A stretch of DNA of 64,000 bases from Gardnerella swidsinskii (GTDB lineage Bacteria; Actinomycetota; Actinomycetes; Actinomycetales; Bifidobacteriaceae): contig NZ_QJVB01000005.1 in the NCBI RefSeq assembly GCF_003397705.1, forward strand, positions 33,684-97,683. The letters are read 5' to 3'. Numbering within the stretch: the stretch's first letter is position 1; each line of letters opens with the position of its first letter. Below the pieces are notes generated by a model that worked only from the letters and a program-made list of their open reading frames with translations, was not told the DNA's origin and ran no database searches. Of this stretch, positions 1-8,523 are shown piece by piece. The translations under genes were made by a program, and so were the position numbers.

Positions 1-171
1 TACTCCAACTAATGCTTCATCTGTAATTTCGGTGTAGCTTCCTTGCTGATCAATATAAAAAGTGGCAACGCCGCACGCCTTAGCAAGCTTAATAAGTGGA
101 CGTGCAAGACGTTCTGCGCTTTCTTCCATAGGCTTATCAGCATCAGCTTTGCCAGTAGCTGTTGTTGTCAT
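1..171 (-). CDS. malQ: 4-alpha-glucanotransferase (amylomaltase), N-terminal fragment
   Basis: Only the first 57 codons lie in the window; the gene runs off the left edge. It begins with ATG at 171, preceded by a strong ribosome binding site (AAGGAG at about 175-180 on the minus strand). After a Thr/Ala-rich start the peptide reads RPLIKLAKACGVATFYID followed by an EITDEALVGV segment, which resembles the N-terminal helical region of bifidobacterial MalQ. MalQ transfers 4-alpha-glucan segments between maltodextrins and releases glucose in the cytoplasm. Its place beside pullulanase and a maltodextrin ABC importer supports that role. The catalytic GH77 domain is outside the window, so the call rests on the N-terminus and context. 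Confidence 0.7.
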   Translation of the reverse strand, partial: MTTTATGKADADKPMEESAERLARPLIKLAKACGVATFYIDQQGSYTEITDEALVGV

Positions 172-191
172 GGTGCTCCTTCTACTTTATG

Positions 192-230
192 ATTTGGCAC
201 ATTCCTAACATCGTCGTAAGCGTGCCAAAT
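192..230. repeat. Inverted repeat in the malQ leader
   Basis: The arms ATTTGGCAC (192-200) and GTGCCAAAT (222-230) are perfectly complementary, with a 21-nt loop. They lie between the predicted malQ promoter and its start codon, so they could form a hairpin in the 5' leader. No function is known. Confidence 0.5.
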
Positions 231-294
231 GTGCAACTATGGCGATAGCGTGTAAATCAATACATCTCTGGATTGAAATACACCCTGCCTGTCA

Positions 295-325
295 ATTATA
301 TAAATACCTGACATCGTTTGCAAAT
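295..325 (-). promoter_or_regulatory. malQ promoter with probable LacI-family operator
   Basis: On the minus strand there is a -35 box TTGCAA (323-318), a 17-bp spacer and a perfect -10 box TATAAT (300-295). The -35 box lies inside TCGTTTGCAAAT (plus strand 314-325), a 12-bp sequence also found over the -35 box of malE at 6643-6654. Its core TTTGCAAA is palindromic, as expected for a LacI-family operator, so binding there would block the promoter. That a MalR-type repressor binds is inference. Confidence 0.6.
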
Positions 326-360
326 TAGCGTTGCGACATATTTGCTAGTTTTTATAAGTA

Positions 361-407
361 ATTGCAACTAAACACAAGTGTTGTGATTACTCATGTTTAG
401 TTGCAAT
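361..407. repeat. 14-bp perfect inverted repeat between pulA and malQ
   Basis: ATTGCAACTAAACA (361-374) and TGTTTAGTTGCAAT (394-407) are exact reverse complements separated by 19 nt. The repeat starts 44 bp past the pulA stop codon, so it may end or stabilise the pulA transcript. The minus-strand sequence after it has no strong U-tract, so it is not a textbook terminator. It could instead be a regulatory site upstream of the malQ promoter. Confidence 0.55.
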
Positions 408-450
408 CGTCTGACAGTTTATTATTTTTTTTTTACTTACTAAAACGCAA

Positions 451-2460
451 TTACTTGTTGCTAAGCACAACAAAAGTTCTGATAGGCAAGTGTAGGGTAG
501 CAGCGCTTTTTTCAGTTGTAATATTTACCGCGGTGTCAGGTTGTTTTCCAGTCCACTTAGCAAAATAATCACTTGAATTAAGTACGCAATGCCACTCTTG
601 AGCCTTTGCGCTATGAATAGCAGGTAGCTGAATAGTTGCATCTTCATGATACATAGGATTTGCGCAAACAATTAAATTATTGCCAATGCGCGTAGCCAAA
701 ACAGTATGGTTAGACGTTTCAAGTTGTTTGCGTTTGCCATCATACAATGAGCTATATTCAGCGCGAAGCTTTATAAGTGCACGATACCATTGAACAAGCG
801 GATTGAAACGTTCAGCGCGCGCCCAGTCAAGCTGGTTCATTAGTACACCGCGATTATAAGAATTATCGCAACCGTGCTTAGTACGTCCAAACTCTTCTCC
901 GCTTAGCATAAACGGCGTGCCTGCAGAGCACAAAACAATTCCAGCTGCAAACATATTAGCGTTCAAAATATCCGCAACTTGTTGTGCATCTTGAGCGTCA
1001 AACTCAAAATCGCTAGCATTCTCGCGCATAGAGATACAAAGCTTATCCCAGAAAGTCAAATCGTCGTGAGCAGAAGTATATTGAACAATCTGTCCAACTT
1101 CTTTACCTGCAGAAGGAGTATCACGCCATGCATTAAGAGTTTGGCGAGCCGCATCTGAGCACCAGAGCTCATTGCCATTTACATACCCGCGGTCGAGATG
1201 GTTCATGACGTTGCCTTTGAGGGAATCGCGAGACTCGTCACTAAACCAGCCTATGCGCTCGTTAAGAGTGCTTCTGCCGTCTTTATCTCCCATCGGAACT
1301 TTTTCATCAACAGCAGGATCCGAAGCACTCCACGGTTCTCCATACATAACAATATCTTTACCGCCAGGAAGCTCATCTAATGCAGCTCGTGCCTGATTTA
1401 AGGTTTCAGTATCAGTCAATCCCATAAGATCAAAACGGAAACCATCAATGTGATAGCAGCGTGCCCAATGCAGCAAAGATTCAATAATAAACCTGCGGAA
1501 CATAGGATGTTCAGAAGCCATTTCATTTCCACAGCCAGAGCCGTTAGCAAAAGATCCGTCAGAGTCTCGCCTGCAGAAATACCCAGGAGCCATGCATTCG
1601 AAAGCGTTTTCTGCAGACTTGTACATGTGATTATAAACAACATCCATAATTACGCGTTGGCCATTAGCATGTAATGCCGCAATCATTGCTTTGCATTCGC
1701 GAATTCGCGCAGTGCCGTCGTAAGGATTGCTAGAATAAGCACCTTCAGGAACGTTGTAAGCGTGAGGATCATAACCCCAGTTGTATAGAGAATCTAATTC
1801 TTCTGCTGAAGCACCGTTTTTGCGCGCATTGTCGATTGCGGATTCGTCAACTGTTGCAAAATCGTAAATAGGTTCGAGTTGCACATGAGTAATGCCAAGC
1901 TGCTTTAAATAATCCAAGCCAGTAGGGAAGTTGCATTCAGAAGAATCTGGATTTTGCAAAGATGTATGTTCATCAGTAAAAGCGAGATATTGGCCTCTAT
2001 GCTCTGGCTTAAAGCCGCCATTAGGATTGCTGCTGAAATCTGCAACATGCGTTTCCCACACAACCATTGCATGACGCACAAACTTAGGAGACTTATCTTT
2101 ATGCCAATTGGCAGGAGACACTCGCTCATCGTCTATGACAAGGCTGCGCTCACCATTTACACCGCTCGCTACACCCCAAGGGTCACTAGTTCGATTTACT
2201 GTGCCATCTTGGAAAGTAACAAGATAATCGTAGTATATGCCGTCTAAACGCTTACGGAAATTAATCCGCCAAGCTCCGTCATGCAACGGTTTCAATTCGT
2301 GTGTTTGAATTGGCTCACTGTTGTTTCCGGTTTCAAAAAGTCTTAACGTCACATTCTGTGCAGTTGGTGCCCATACAGTAAATGTTGTAGATTTAGCGTT
2401 TAAAGTAAATCCAAGAGGTCCTTCGTATACAGGCCATGTTGCCGAAGATGGAGTCGTCAT
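451..2460 (-). CDS. pulA: Type I pullulanase (GH13_14), cytoplasmic
   Basis: This 669-residue debranching enzyme hydrolyses alpha-1,6 linkages in branched maltodextrins. An N-terminal CBM48-like beta domain (about 15-110) is followed by the GH13 barrel. The type I pullulanase signature YNWGYDP is at 226-232. The catalytic regions are DVVYNH (273-278), GFRFDLMG with nucleophile D344, GEPW with acid/base E375, and AHDD (464-467). There is no signal peptide or LPxTG anchor, so the enzyme should act inside the cell on imported oligosaccharides, unlike the secreted amylopullulanases of some bifidobacteria. It lies between malQ and the malEFG importer, all on the minus strand. GlgX-type debranching enzyme is the alternative, but the YNWGYDP motif favours pullulanase. 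Confidence 0.88.
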   Translation of the reverse strand: MTTPSSATWPVYEGPLGFTLNAKSTTFTVWAPTAQNVTLRLFETGNNSEPIQTHELKPLHDGAWRINFRKRLDGIYYDYLVTFQDGTVNRTSDPWGVASGVNGERSLVIDDERVSPANWHKDKSPKFVRHAMVVWETHVADFSSNPNGGFKPEHRGQYLAFTDEHTSLQNPDSSECNFPTGLDYLKQLGITHVQLEPIYDFATVDESAIDNARKNGASAEELDSLYNWGYDPHAYNVPEGAYSSNPYDGTARIRECKAMIAALHANGQRVIMDVVYNHMYKSAENAFECMAPGYFCRRDSDGSFANGSGCGNEMASEHPMFRRFIIESLLHWARCYHIDGFRFDLMGLTDTETLNQARAALDELPGGKDIVMYGEPWSASDPAVDEKVPMGDKDGRSTLNERIGWFSDESRDSLKGNVMNHLDRGYVNGNELWCSDAARQTLNAWRDTPSAGKEVGQIVQYTSAHDDLTFWDKLCISMRENASDFEFDAQDAQQVADILNANMFAAGIVLCSAGTPFMLSGEEFGRTKHGCDNSYNRGVLMNQLDWARAERFNPLVQWYRALIKLRAEYSSLYDGKRKQLETSNHTVLATRIGNNLIVCANPMYHEDATIQLPAIHSAKAQEWHCVLNSSDYFAKWTGKQPDTAVNITTEKSAATLHLPIRTFVVLSNK

Positions 2461-2550
2461 ATAGGGTATCCTTCTTCCTTCGCTATTTTGCGAATTGTCT
2501 AAATTTTCTAAATTATTTAATCGTATTAGTAATTATACAGTTTTTAAATT

Positions 2551-2579
2551 TTATTATTTACTTATTGTTCTGTTATCAA
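2551..2579 (-). promoter_or_regulatory. Candidate pulA promoter
   Basis: In the 311-bp spacer upstream of pulA the minus strand carries TTGATA (2579-2574), a 17-bp spacer and TAATAA (2556-2551). A perfect TATAAT hexamer without a clear -35 also occurs at 2537-2532. Either could start pulA transcription. The rest of the spacer is AT-rich, apart from the terminator hairpin at 2714-2747. Confidence 0.35.
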
Positions 2580-2713
2580 GTTTTTTTATGTTTTGCGGCA
2601 CTATTTGGCTAAACACGGTAGGGTTTATGCGATAGCCATTATCGTATTAAGTCAAACGGCGAGTGTGTTAAGTTATTTTTTATTTTTACGTGTTCGTGTT
2701 GTCTAGCGAAAGA

Positions 2714-2747
2714 GAAGGCTGAAACGCTCGAAAGCGTCTCAGCCTTC
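2714..2747 (-). terminator. Hairpin terminator of the malEFG operon
   Basis: A 15-bp stem with one mismatch (GAAGGCTGAAACGCT at 2714-2728 against its complement at 2733-2747) has a 4-nt loop. It starts 24 bp past the malG stop codon. The minus-strand sequence after it (TCTCTTTCG) is only moderately U-rich. Confidence 0.65.
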
Positions 2748-2771
2748 AGTAGATTTATATCCTGTAAATTA

Positions 2772-3695
2772 TCAGCCTTTAACGGAGCCAGACATGGACT
2801 CTTCGTAGAAGCGCTGCATAATAATGAACAGGATTACGATTGGTATGGAAATGCACACAGCGCCTGCCGCGAATGCAGCGTACCAATCAGGTAGATACTT
2901 TTTGGTAAGCATCTCCATTAATCCGTAAGCAACTGTGTAGTTTTCCTTATTGTCTCTCACTACTGTCTTCACCATAACGAAGTCTAGCCATGGTCCCAAG
3001 AATCCAGTAATTGCTTGGAACACAATCATAGGCTTGCAGATTGGAACAATAATCTTCCAGAATACTTGCCACTTTGTGCATCCATCCAAGTATGCAGCTT
3101 CATCCAAAGACTTTGGAATAGTATCCATGTAGCCCTTCATAATGTAGAAGCCGGCACCGCTACCTGCAGAATAAACGATAATAAGTGCGATTAATACAAT
3201 CGAACCTTTTGTTAAACCAAGAGCCTTCAAAATGAAGTAGATAGCAATAACAGCCATGATACCTGGGAACATACCAAGAATCAGAGCAAGATTCATGAAT
3301 GTCTTACGTCCTTTGAAACGGAGACGAGACATGCAGAAGGACACCGCTAACACAAACACCAAAGAAATAATGCACACGAAAATTGACACAATCAAAGTGT
3401 TGAGGAACATTCGTGGGAAATTAATGTCATCGGTATCGGTAAATAACTTTATATAGTTATTTAGTGAGTATTCAGTTGGGAAGAAGGTTTTCTGATAGGA
3501 ACCAGTGTTCTTGTTGAAGCTTTCTAACAAAACCCACAAGATTGGAATCAGCCAAATAACTGACAACACCAGCAAGAACAAATGTGAGAAAGTATCTCCA
3601 ATTACTCTTCTGACATGTTGATCTTTAAGGAAAGAAACACTACGAGTGCTCTTTACAACAGCTTCTTCGTTCTTAGTTGTAGTTTTATCACTCAC
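2772..3695 (-). CDS. malG: Maltodextrin ABC transporter permease, MalG type
   Basis: This 307-residue membrane protein is the second permease of a carbohydrate ABC importer (CUT1 family). It has about six hydrophobic segments, starting near residue 38. The cytoplasmic EAA loop (EAAYLDGCTKWQVF, from residue 199) contacts the ATPase. Its start overlaps the malF stop by 4 bp (3692-3695), indicating translational coupling. No ATPase gene lies in this operon, so a shared MsiK/MalK-type ATPase encoded elsewhere probably powers it. Specificity for maltose or maltodextrin is inferred from the adjoining alpha-glucan enzymes. Confidence 0.85.
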   Translation of the reverse strand: MSDKTTTKNEEAVVKSTRSVSFLKDQHVRRVIGDTFSHLFLLVLSVIWLIPILWVLLESFNKNTGSYQKTFFPTEYSLNNYIKLFTDTDDINFPRMFLNTLIVSIFVCIISLVFVLAVSFCMSRLRFKGRKTFMNLALILGMFPGIMAVIAIYFILKALGLTKGSIVLIALIIVYSAGSGAGFYIMKGYMDTIPKSLDEAAYLDGCTKWQVFWKIIVPICKPMIVFQAITGFLGPWLDFVMVKTVVRDNKENYTVAYGLMEMLTKKYLPDWYAAFAAGAVCISIPIVILFIIMQRFYEESMSGSVKG

Positions 3696-5098
3696 CGGAA
3701 TCCCTCCTCATTCTTGTAAGATCCAGAGTTGCGATACGTAATCAGTGCTACGACAGCAAGCACAATGAACGTCAAAATACCAATTACTGCACCTGCGTTG
3801 TAGTTTTGCTGGTCAACAGTCAACTTGTAGAGCCATGTGATAAGCAAGTCGGTGCCGCCTGCACTGTTGACTTTGCTACTTGCTGGACCACCTTTTGTTA
3901 AGAGGTAAATAACGTTGAAGTTATTGATGTTGCCAGTAAAGGTAGTAATCAAATATGGAGTCATAACAAAGATGATGTACGGCATTGTGACGTTCATGAA
4001 ACGTTGCCACCAACCTGCGCCATCGAGCTCTGCAGCTTCGTAAAGTTCTGCAGGAACGTTTTGCAAGATACCTGTAATCTGCATGATGGTGAATGGAATA
4101 CCAACCCAAAGATTGATAAGAATTACCGTCACTCGAGCCCAAGTTACATCCGTAAGGAAAGGAAGCTCCTGATGTATCCAACCGTTTTGCTTAAAGACAA
4201 TGTTAATAACACCGTTCTGGCTAAGCATATTGTTCATAATAAGCAATGAAACAAACTGTGGAACTGCAATTGTAAGGGAGAAGCAAGTTCGCCACAATCC
4301 CTTAAGACGAGTGGACTTTCTATTGATTATCATTGCAATGAACATGCCGAGGAAGAAGTTCAGGAAGGTTGCAAGGAATGCCCAAACAAGAGTCCAGATT
4401 AATACGTCAAAGAATACGTCAGCTTTAATTAAATCACTTTTTCCGGTTAAGAATTGAGAAAAAACGTCTAACCCAATCCAACTGAATTTTTGTTGATGAT
4501 TCTCGTCATAGCTTGTGAAAGCCATAGAAATCATGAAGAACAATGGCAAAATTGTGAATAACACAATGCCAGCAGTTGGAAGAGTCATAAAACCGACGTG
4601 TGCTTTTTCGTCAAGAAGAGTCTTCGCATCATCAATGAAATTAAGTGGCTTCTTGCCGTCTGCCATTACAGATTGCGCTTTGTACGCGCTGCGAAGAGCG
4701 AGAGTTGCCAGATATACAAGCAATACAATCGCTAATATCGACATAACTCCATACAGTAAAATTTCTACAGAATTATCGCCTGCACTGTATCGCCAGAATC
4801 CGTTGACTTTAACTCTGCCCTGTTCTACTGTGCCAAGAGTGTTGAGTTTTGGAAGATAATCCAATCCAATTGTAAATAAGAATACGAATAAAGTTGCTTC
4901 GCACGCTAAGAATATAACGCCTTTGATGTATTGCTTGCGGACAAAATTGCCAAAGCCAAATATGACAACAGAAATCCATGAAAGAATGTCCGCATGTTTT
5001 GCAGCCTCTTTCAGTGAATAAGGTGAAGGAGCAAAGCGTTCTGCAGTTGACGTCTTCTTCTGGCGTCTTTCTCGCTTTGTGGATGTCGTGCCAGTCAT
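3692..5098 (-). CDS. malF: Maltodextrin ABC transporter permease, MalF type
   Basis: This 468-residue protein is the first permease of the CUT1 importer. It has extra N-terminal membrane segments (about 50-140) before the core permease domain, as in long MalF proteins. The EAA loop reads EAAELDGAGWWQRF and is followed by a C-terminal hydrophobic segment. Residues 1-30 are rich in Lys, Arg and Thr and probably cytoplasmic. It lies between malE and malG, with a strong hairpin in the malE-malF gap and a 4-bp overlap with malG. Together the two permeases should form the membrane channel that takes substrate from MalE. Confidence 0.85.
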   Translation of the reverse strand: MTGTTSTKRERRQKKTSTAERFAPSPYSLKEAAKHADILSWISVVIFGFGNFVRKQYIKGVIFLACEATLFVFLFTIGLDYLPKLNTLGTVEQGRVKVNGFWRYSAGDNSVEILLYGVMSILAIVLLVYLATLALRSAYKAQSVMADGKKPLNFIDDAKTLLDEKAHVGFMTLPTAGIVLFTILPLFFMISMAFTSYDENHQQKFSWIGLDVFSQFLTGKSDLIKADVFFDVLIWTLVWAFLATFLNFFLGMFIAMIINRKSTRLKGLWRTCFSLTIAVPQFVSLLIMNNMLSQNGVINIVFKQNGWIHQELPFLTDVTWARVTVILINLWVGIPFTIMQITGILQNVPAELYEAAELDGAGWWQRFMNVTMPYIIFVMTPYLITTFTGNINNFNVIYLLTKGGPASSKVNSAGGTDLLITWLYKLTVDQQNYNAGAVIGILTFIVLAVVALITYRNSGSYKNEEGFR

Positions 5099-5138
5099 GA
5101 CATGCCTTTCATGTAAACAAAATTATTTTGTAGAAGAT

Positions 5139-5188
5139 AAACAATGCGCCCCACCCCTTGCCGGAGCGGGGGCTGGGGCGCATTGTTT
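5139..5188 (-). terminator. Strong intercistronic hairpin between malE and malF
   Basis: The arms AAACAATGCGCCCC (5139-5152) and GGGGCGCATTGTTT (5175-5188) match perfectly, with an internal CCCC/GGGG pairing. Placed just after malE inside the operon, it probably acts as a partial terminator or 3' stabiliser, so that the binding protein is made in excess over the permeases. That pattern is common in ABC importer operons. Confidence 0.75.
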
Positions 5189-5257
5189 TACTCAAAGTGC
5201 ATAAAACACTGCTTATGCATCTATTTAGATTTGTTGGCTAGAGTAAGTTTTGTTTAC

Positions 5258-6487
5258 TTACTTCTCTAAGCCCTTAGCAAATTCTGCGGTCTGCGCGGCA
5301 GCATTATCGCCAGTAATCTTACCGGTGGAGATAGAAGTGCCGAATGCTTGAACTGGATCCCAGAACTTACCCATTTCAGGAATTGCTGGCTGCAAGACAG
5401 AAGTCTTAGCAATGGTTTCCATCTGAGCAACAGCAGCTGGCTCTGCCTTTACGCTGTCAGCAAGGGACTTGTCAGAAGGAATTGCACCTTCCTTTTCGAA
5501 AGCAATCTGCTGGGACTTCTTGGAGCCCAAGAATGCAGCGAACTTAGCAGCCATCTCTGGAGACTTGGTGTTGGTGTTGTAAGCAACAGCCTTAGAACCA
5601 GCGAAGGACTTCATCTGGTGCTCGCCAGACTCAGTCTTGAAGGTTGGAAGAGCAGCTGCAGCATAGTTATCCTTCAAGGCGTCCTTAACCTTGGCTGCAT
5701 CCCAAGAACCGGAGAACATTGCATCAACGGAGCCGTCCTTCAAGCCAGCCAAGCCGCGACCATTTCCATCAAGTACGAAGTGCTTTTCGTTTCCAACGAG
5801 CTTTGTTGCAATGTACTTGGTAACTTCAGCAGCCTTATCACTGAGCTTCATGCCAGCCTTAGCATCGTTTCCATTTTCGCCGAAGAGCGTCATATTGCCA
5901 TCGAGGTAGAAGCCTGGGAGATACCAAGCATTAGCAAGATCGAATGAAACCTTGCCCTTTTCAAGCATCTTGTCGAGGGACTTAACGTCATCAGCGGAGA
6001 ACTTGGACTTGTTGTAGTACATGAACCAAGTGTTGCCGGTGTAAGGAACGCCGTAAAGTTTACCGTCCTGAGCGGTAACAGACTTGATCAAAGTATCTTC
6101 GTTCTGTTCCTTAACTTGCTTTGTGGCGTCATCGCTTAATTCGCCGATTGCTCCAGCCTTTACCAAGTCGCCGAGCTGATCGTTAGGGAAGAGGAACACA
6201 TCAGCAGCAGCCTTAGCATCCTGCTTAACAGCCTTAGCAGCGTCTGGTGGCTCAACAACAGCGTTCTTGAAAGTAACGTTTGGATTTTCCTTCTTGAATT
6301 CTGCTTCAACAGTCTTAATCCAGCCGCCATCTTTCTGATCGTCAGCAGAACCCCAAACGGTGAGCTGAACAGGTGCTGAATCAGCAGCCTTCTTAGCGCT
6401 ATTGTTAGTGCTTGAACCGCAAGCTGCAAATCCAAACAAAGTAGCAACTGCAAGACCTGCACCCAGCATCTTCTTAATATTCGTCAT
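5258..6487 (-). CDS. malE: Maltodextrin-binding lipoprotein, MalE type
   Basis: This 409-residue extracellular solute-binding protein captures sugar for the MalFG permease. It starts with a lipoprotein signal: positive residues, a hydrophobic stretch and the lipobox FAAC with the lipidated cysteine at 23, then a Ser/Asn linker. The mature protein begins VQLTVWGSADDQ and carries the EAEFKKENPNV segment typical of family 1 sugar-binding proteins. Aromatic residues such as those in YTGNTWFMYYN probably line the sugar site. It is the first gene of malEFG, transcribed from a well-formed promoter at 6624-6652. Maltose/maltodextrin specificity is inferred from sequence type and neighbours. Confidence 0.87.
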   Translation of the reverse strand: MTNIKKMLGAGLAVATLFGFAACGSSTNNSAKKAADSAPVQLTVWGSADDQKDGGWIKTVEAEFKKENPNVTFKNAVVEPPDAAKAVKQDAKAAADVFLFPNDQLGDLVKAGAIGELSDDATKQVKEQNEDTLIKSVTAQDGKLYGVPYTGNTWFMYYNKSKFSADDVKSLDKMLEKGKVSFDLANAWYLPGFYLDGNMTLFGENGNDAKAGMKLSDKAAEVTKYIATKLVGNEKHFVLDGNGRGLAGLKDGSVDAMFSGSWDAAKVKDALKDNYAAAALPTFKTESGEHQMKSFAGSKAVAYNTNTKSPEMAAKFAAFLGSKKSQQIAFEKEGAIPSDKSLADSVKAEPAAVAQMETIAKTSVLQPAIPEMGKFWDPVQAFGTSISTGKITGDNAAAQTAEFAKGLEK

Positions 6488-6623
6488 CCTTGACCTCCTA
6501 TATCATGCCAAAAACTGGCATATCATTTGGTGGCGTAGTAACGGACTCCGTTGTGGCGCAACATCGCGATTGCTGCGTAGAGCAGCGTCACAAGTCTCAC
6601 AAATCCGTTCGTAAGCACTGTGT

Positions 6624-6654
6624 AGTATACACGGATATCGTGTCGTTTGCAAAT
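6624..6654 (-). promoter_or_regulatory. malE promoter with probable LacI-family operator
   Basis: The minus strand shows a -35 box TTGCAA (6652-6647), a 17-bp spacer and a -10 box TATACT (6629-6624). The -35 lies within TCGTTTGCAAAT (6643-6654), shared exactly with the malQ promoter. The transcript would have a leader of roughly 130 nt with small hairpins, such as GCTGC/GCAGC near 6571-6585. The divergent alpha-glucosidase gene starts 122 bp from this promoter, so one operator could influence both directions. Confidence 0.62.
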
Positions 6655-6745
6655 GAGTGGCGGGTTAATCTGTATATTTCGCCCTATAAATTTTTTCAAG
6701 TGGTTGCGTGTAAACTAAATAGCACAACGCTAGAAGGGTGAAATA

Positions 6746-8446
6746 ATGGCATTATACGATCATGCTCAGTGGCTTAAAGACGCGGTTTTTTACGAAATCT
6801 ATCCGCAAAGTTTTTGTGATTCCAATGGCGATGGCATAGGTGACATTCAAGGAATTATCAAAAAGTTAGACTATGTAAAATCGCTTGGCTGCAACGCAAT
6901 TTGGCTTAATCCTTGCTATGACTCGCCTTTTAAAGATGCGGGCTATGACGTGCGCGACTACAAAAAAGTAGCTGCTCGCTATGGCACTAACGAAGACTTG
7001 CAGCAGCTTTTTAGTGAAGCTCACAATCAAGGAATCCGCATGTTGCTTGACTTAGTGCCGGGTCATACGAGTGAAGAACACGAGTGGTTTAAGGAAAGTT
7101 CGAAAGCTGAAGAAAACGAGTTTAGCAAGCGATATATTTGGACAGACAGTGCGTTTAGCGGCTATTCTATGCCGTTTATTGGCGGTGAAACTGAGCGTGA
7201 CGCCACTTATATTCTAAACTTCTTCAAATGTCAGCCTGCATTAAACTACGGTTTTGCACATAGGGATCGAGCTTGGCAATCCGCTCCAGATTCCAAAGAA
7301 GCGGCAGAAACTCGCGCTGCAATGGTTGATATTATGCGATTTTGGCTTTCGCTTGGTGCGGATGGATTCCGAGTTGATATGGCTGATTCGCTTGTAAAAA
7401 ACGATGACAATAATGGCGAAGGAAGTCTTGGAAAAGACAATACAATTCGCGCATGGCAGGAAATGCTTGGCACTGTAAAAGAAGAGTATCCGCAGGCTGC
7501 TTTTGTGTCCGAATGGGGCAGACCGCGTCAGGCTCTTGCTGCCGGATTCGACATGGACTTCTATTTGAATTGGCGCTGGGATGGCAATCCTAATGGTTAT
7601 GCGCGTTTACTTCGTGACGTTGATAACGCTTTAGATAACAATTCTGAGCGCGATCACAGCTACTTTAATGCGCACGGTGGCGGAAGCATTTGCCCATTCT
7701 TGGACGACTACTGCCCGCAGTATGAATCAACCTGTAATCAAGGCTACTTTAGTTTCATCACATGCAATCACGATACGCCGCGTCTTGCTCCGCGTCTTGA
7801 CGATCGTGAGCGTCGCGTGGCTTTCGGCATGATACTCACTATGCCAGGCGTGCCATTCGTGTATTATGGCGACGAAATTGGCATGAAATATCGCGATATC
7901 CCAACAAAAGAAGGCGGCTACGCTCGTACGGGCACTCGTACGCCAATGCAATGGGACGATGCAAAGAATTTTGGCTTCTCAATGGCTGCAAAATCTAAAT
8001 TATACTTGCCTGTTGAAGCGCGAGCAGACGGAAGAACTTGCGCAAATTCTCGAAAACAAGCAGTGGGGAGTGGTGAAATTCCAACTGTTTCTGCGCAAAT
8101 TAATTGCGAAGATTCCTTCCTTTCGTGGGTGCGCTCGCTTATTGCGCTTCGTCATAGCCGCAAATCTTTGCAAGCTGACGCTTCTTGGAGAGTGCTGTAT
8201 GCTCCTGTTGACGGGCGCGGCTTTGCTTACGAGCGTTGCGCAAAAGGTGACGCAGGAGAATCAGCTGTGGAACGAAGCATTGTGGTTATGAACCCAGGTG
8301 TAAATAGTGAAACAGTTTCATTAGAAGCATTAGCGAATCTTACGCAAGAATCTGCTTACAATCCATTACTGAAAATTGGAGAAATATCAGTTGATGGTGA
8401 TTGCTTAACACTCGGCGCTCAAAGTTTTGCAGTGTTTGGAATGTAA
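6746..8446 (+). CDS. GH13 alpha-glucosidase or related maltodextrin hydrolase
   Basis: This 566-residue cytoplasmic enzyme has a GH13 barrel. Motifs are region I LDLVPGHTS (101-109), region II GFRVDMAD with nucleophile D211, region III VSEWG with acid/base E256, and region IV CNHDTPR (340-346). Region I has Gly where most GH13 members have Asn (usually NH, here GH). The N-terminus YEIYPQSFCDSNGDGIGDI is typical of oligo-1,6-glucosidase-like enzymes. ATG 6746 follows an AGAAGGGTG ribosome binding site. The gene diverges from malE and probably hydrolyses maltose, isomaltose or short dextrins. Exact specificity cannot be read from sequence. Confidence 0.78.
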   Translation: MALYDHAQWLKDAVFYEIYPQSFCDSNGDGIGDIQGIIKKLDYVKSLGCNAIWLNPCYDSPFKDAGYDVRDYKKVAARYGTNEDLQQLFSEAHNQGIRMLLDLVPGHTSEEHEWFKESSKAEENEFSKRYIWTDSAFSGYSMPFIGGETERDATYILNFFKCQPALNYGFAHRDRAWQSAPDSKEAAETRAAMVDIMRFWLSLGADGFRVDMADSLVKNDDNNGEGSLGKDNTIRAWQEMLGTVKEEYPQAAFVSEWGRPRQALAAGFDMDFYLNWRWDGNPNGYARLLRDVDNALDNNSERDHSYFNAHGGGSICPFLDDYCPQYESTCNQGYFSFITCNHDTPRLAPRLDDRERRVAFGMILTMPGVPFVYYGDEIGMKYRDIPTKEGGYARTGTRTPMQWDDAKNFGFSMAAKSKLYLPVEARADGRTCANSRKQAVGSGEIPTVSAQINCEDSFLSWVRSLIALRHSRKSLQADASWRVLYAPVDGRGFAYERCAKGDAGESAVERSIVVMNPGVNSETVSLEALANLTQESAYNPLLKIGEISVDGDCLTLGAQSFAVFGM

Positions 8447-8523
8447 ATTACAGGTTAGGTAGATACGCGACTACGGATAAAGTTTATATAAACTAGGTAT
8501 GCGCAAATAAACAAGGACGTGCA

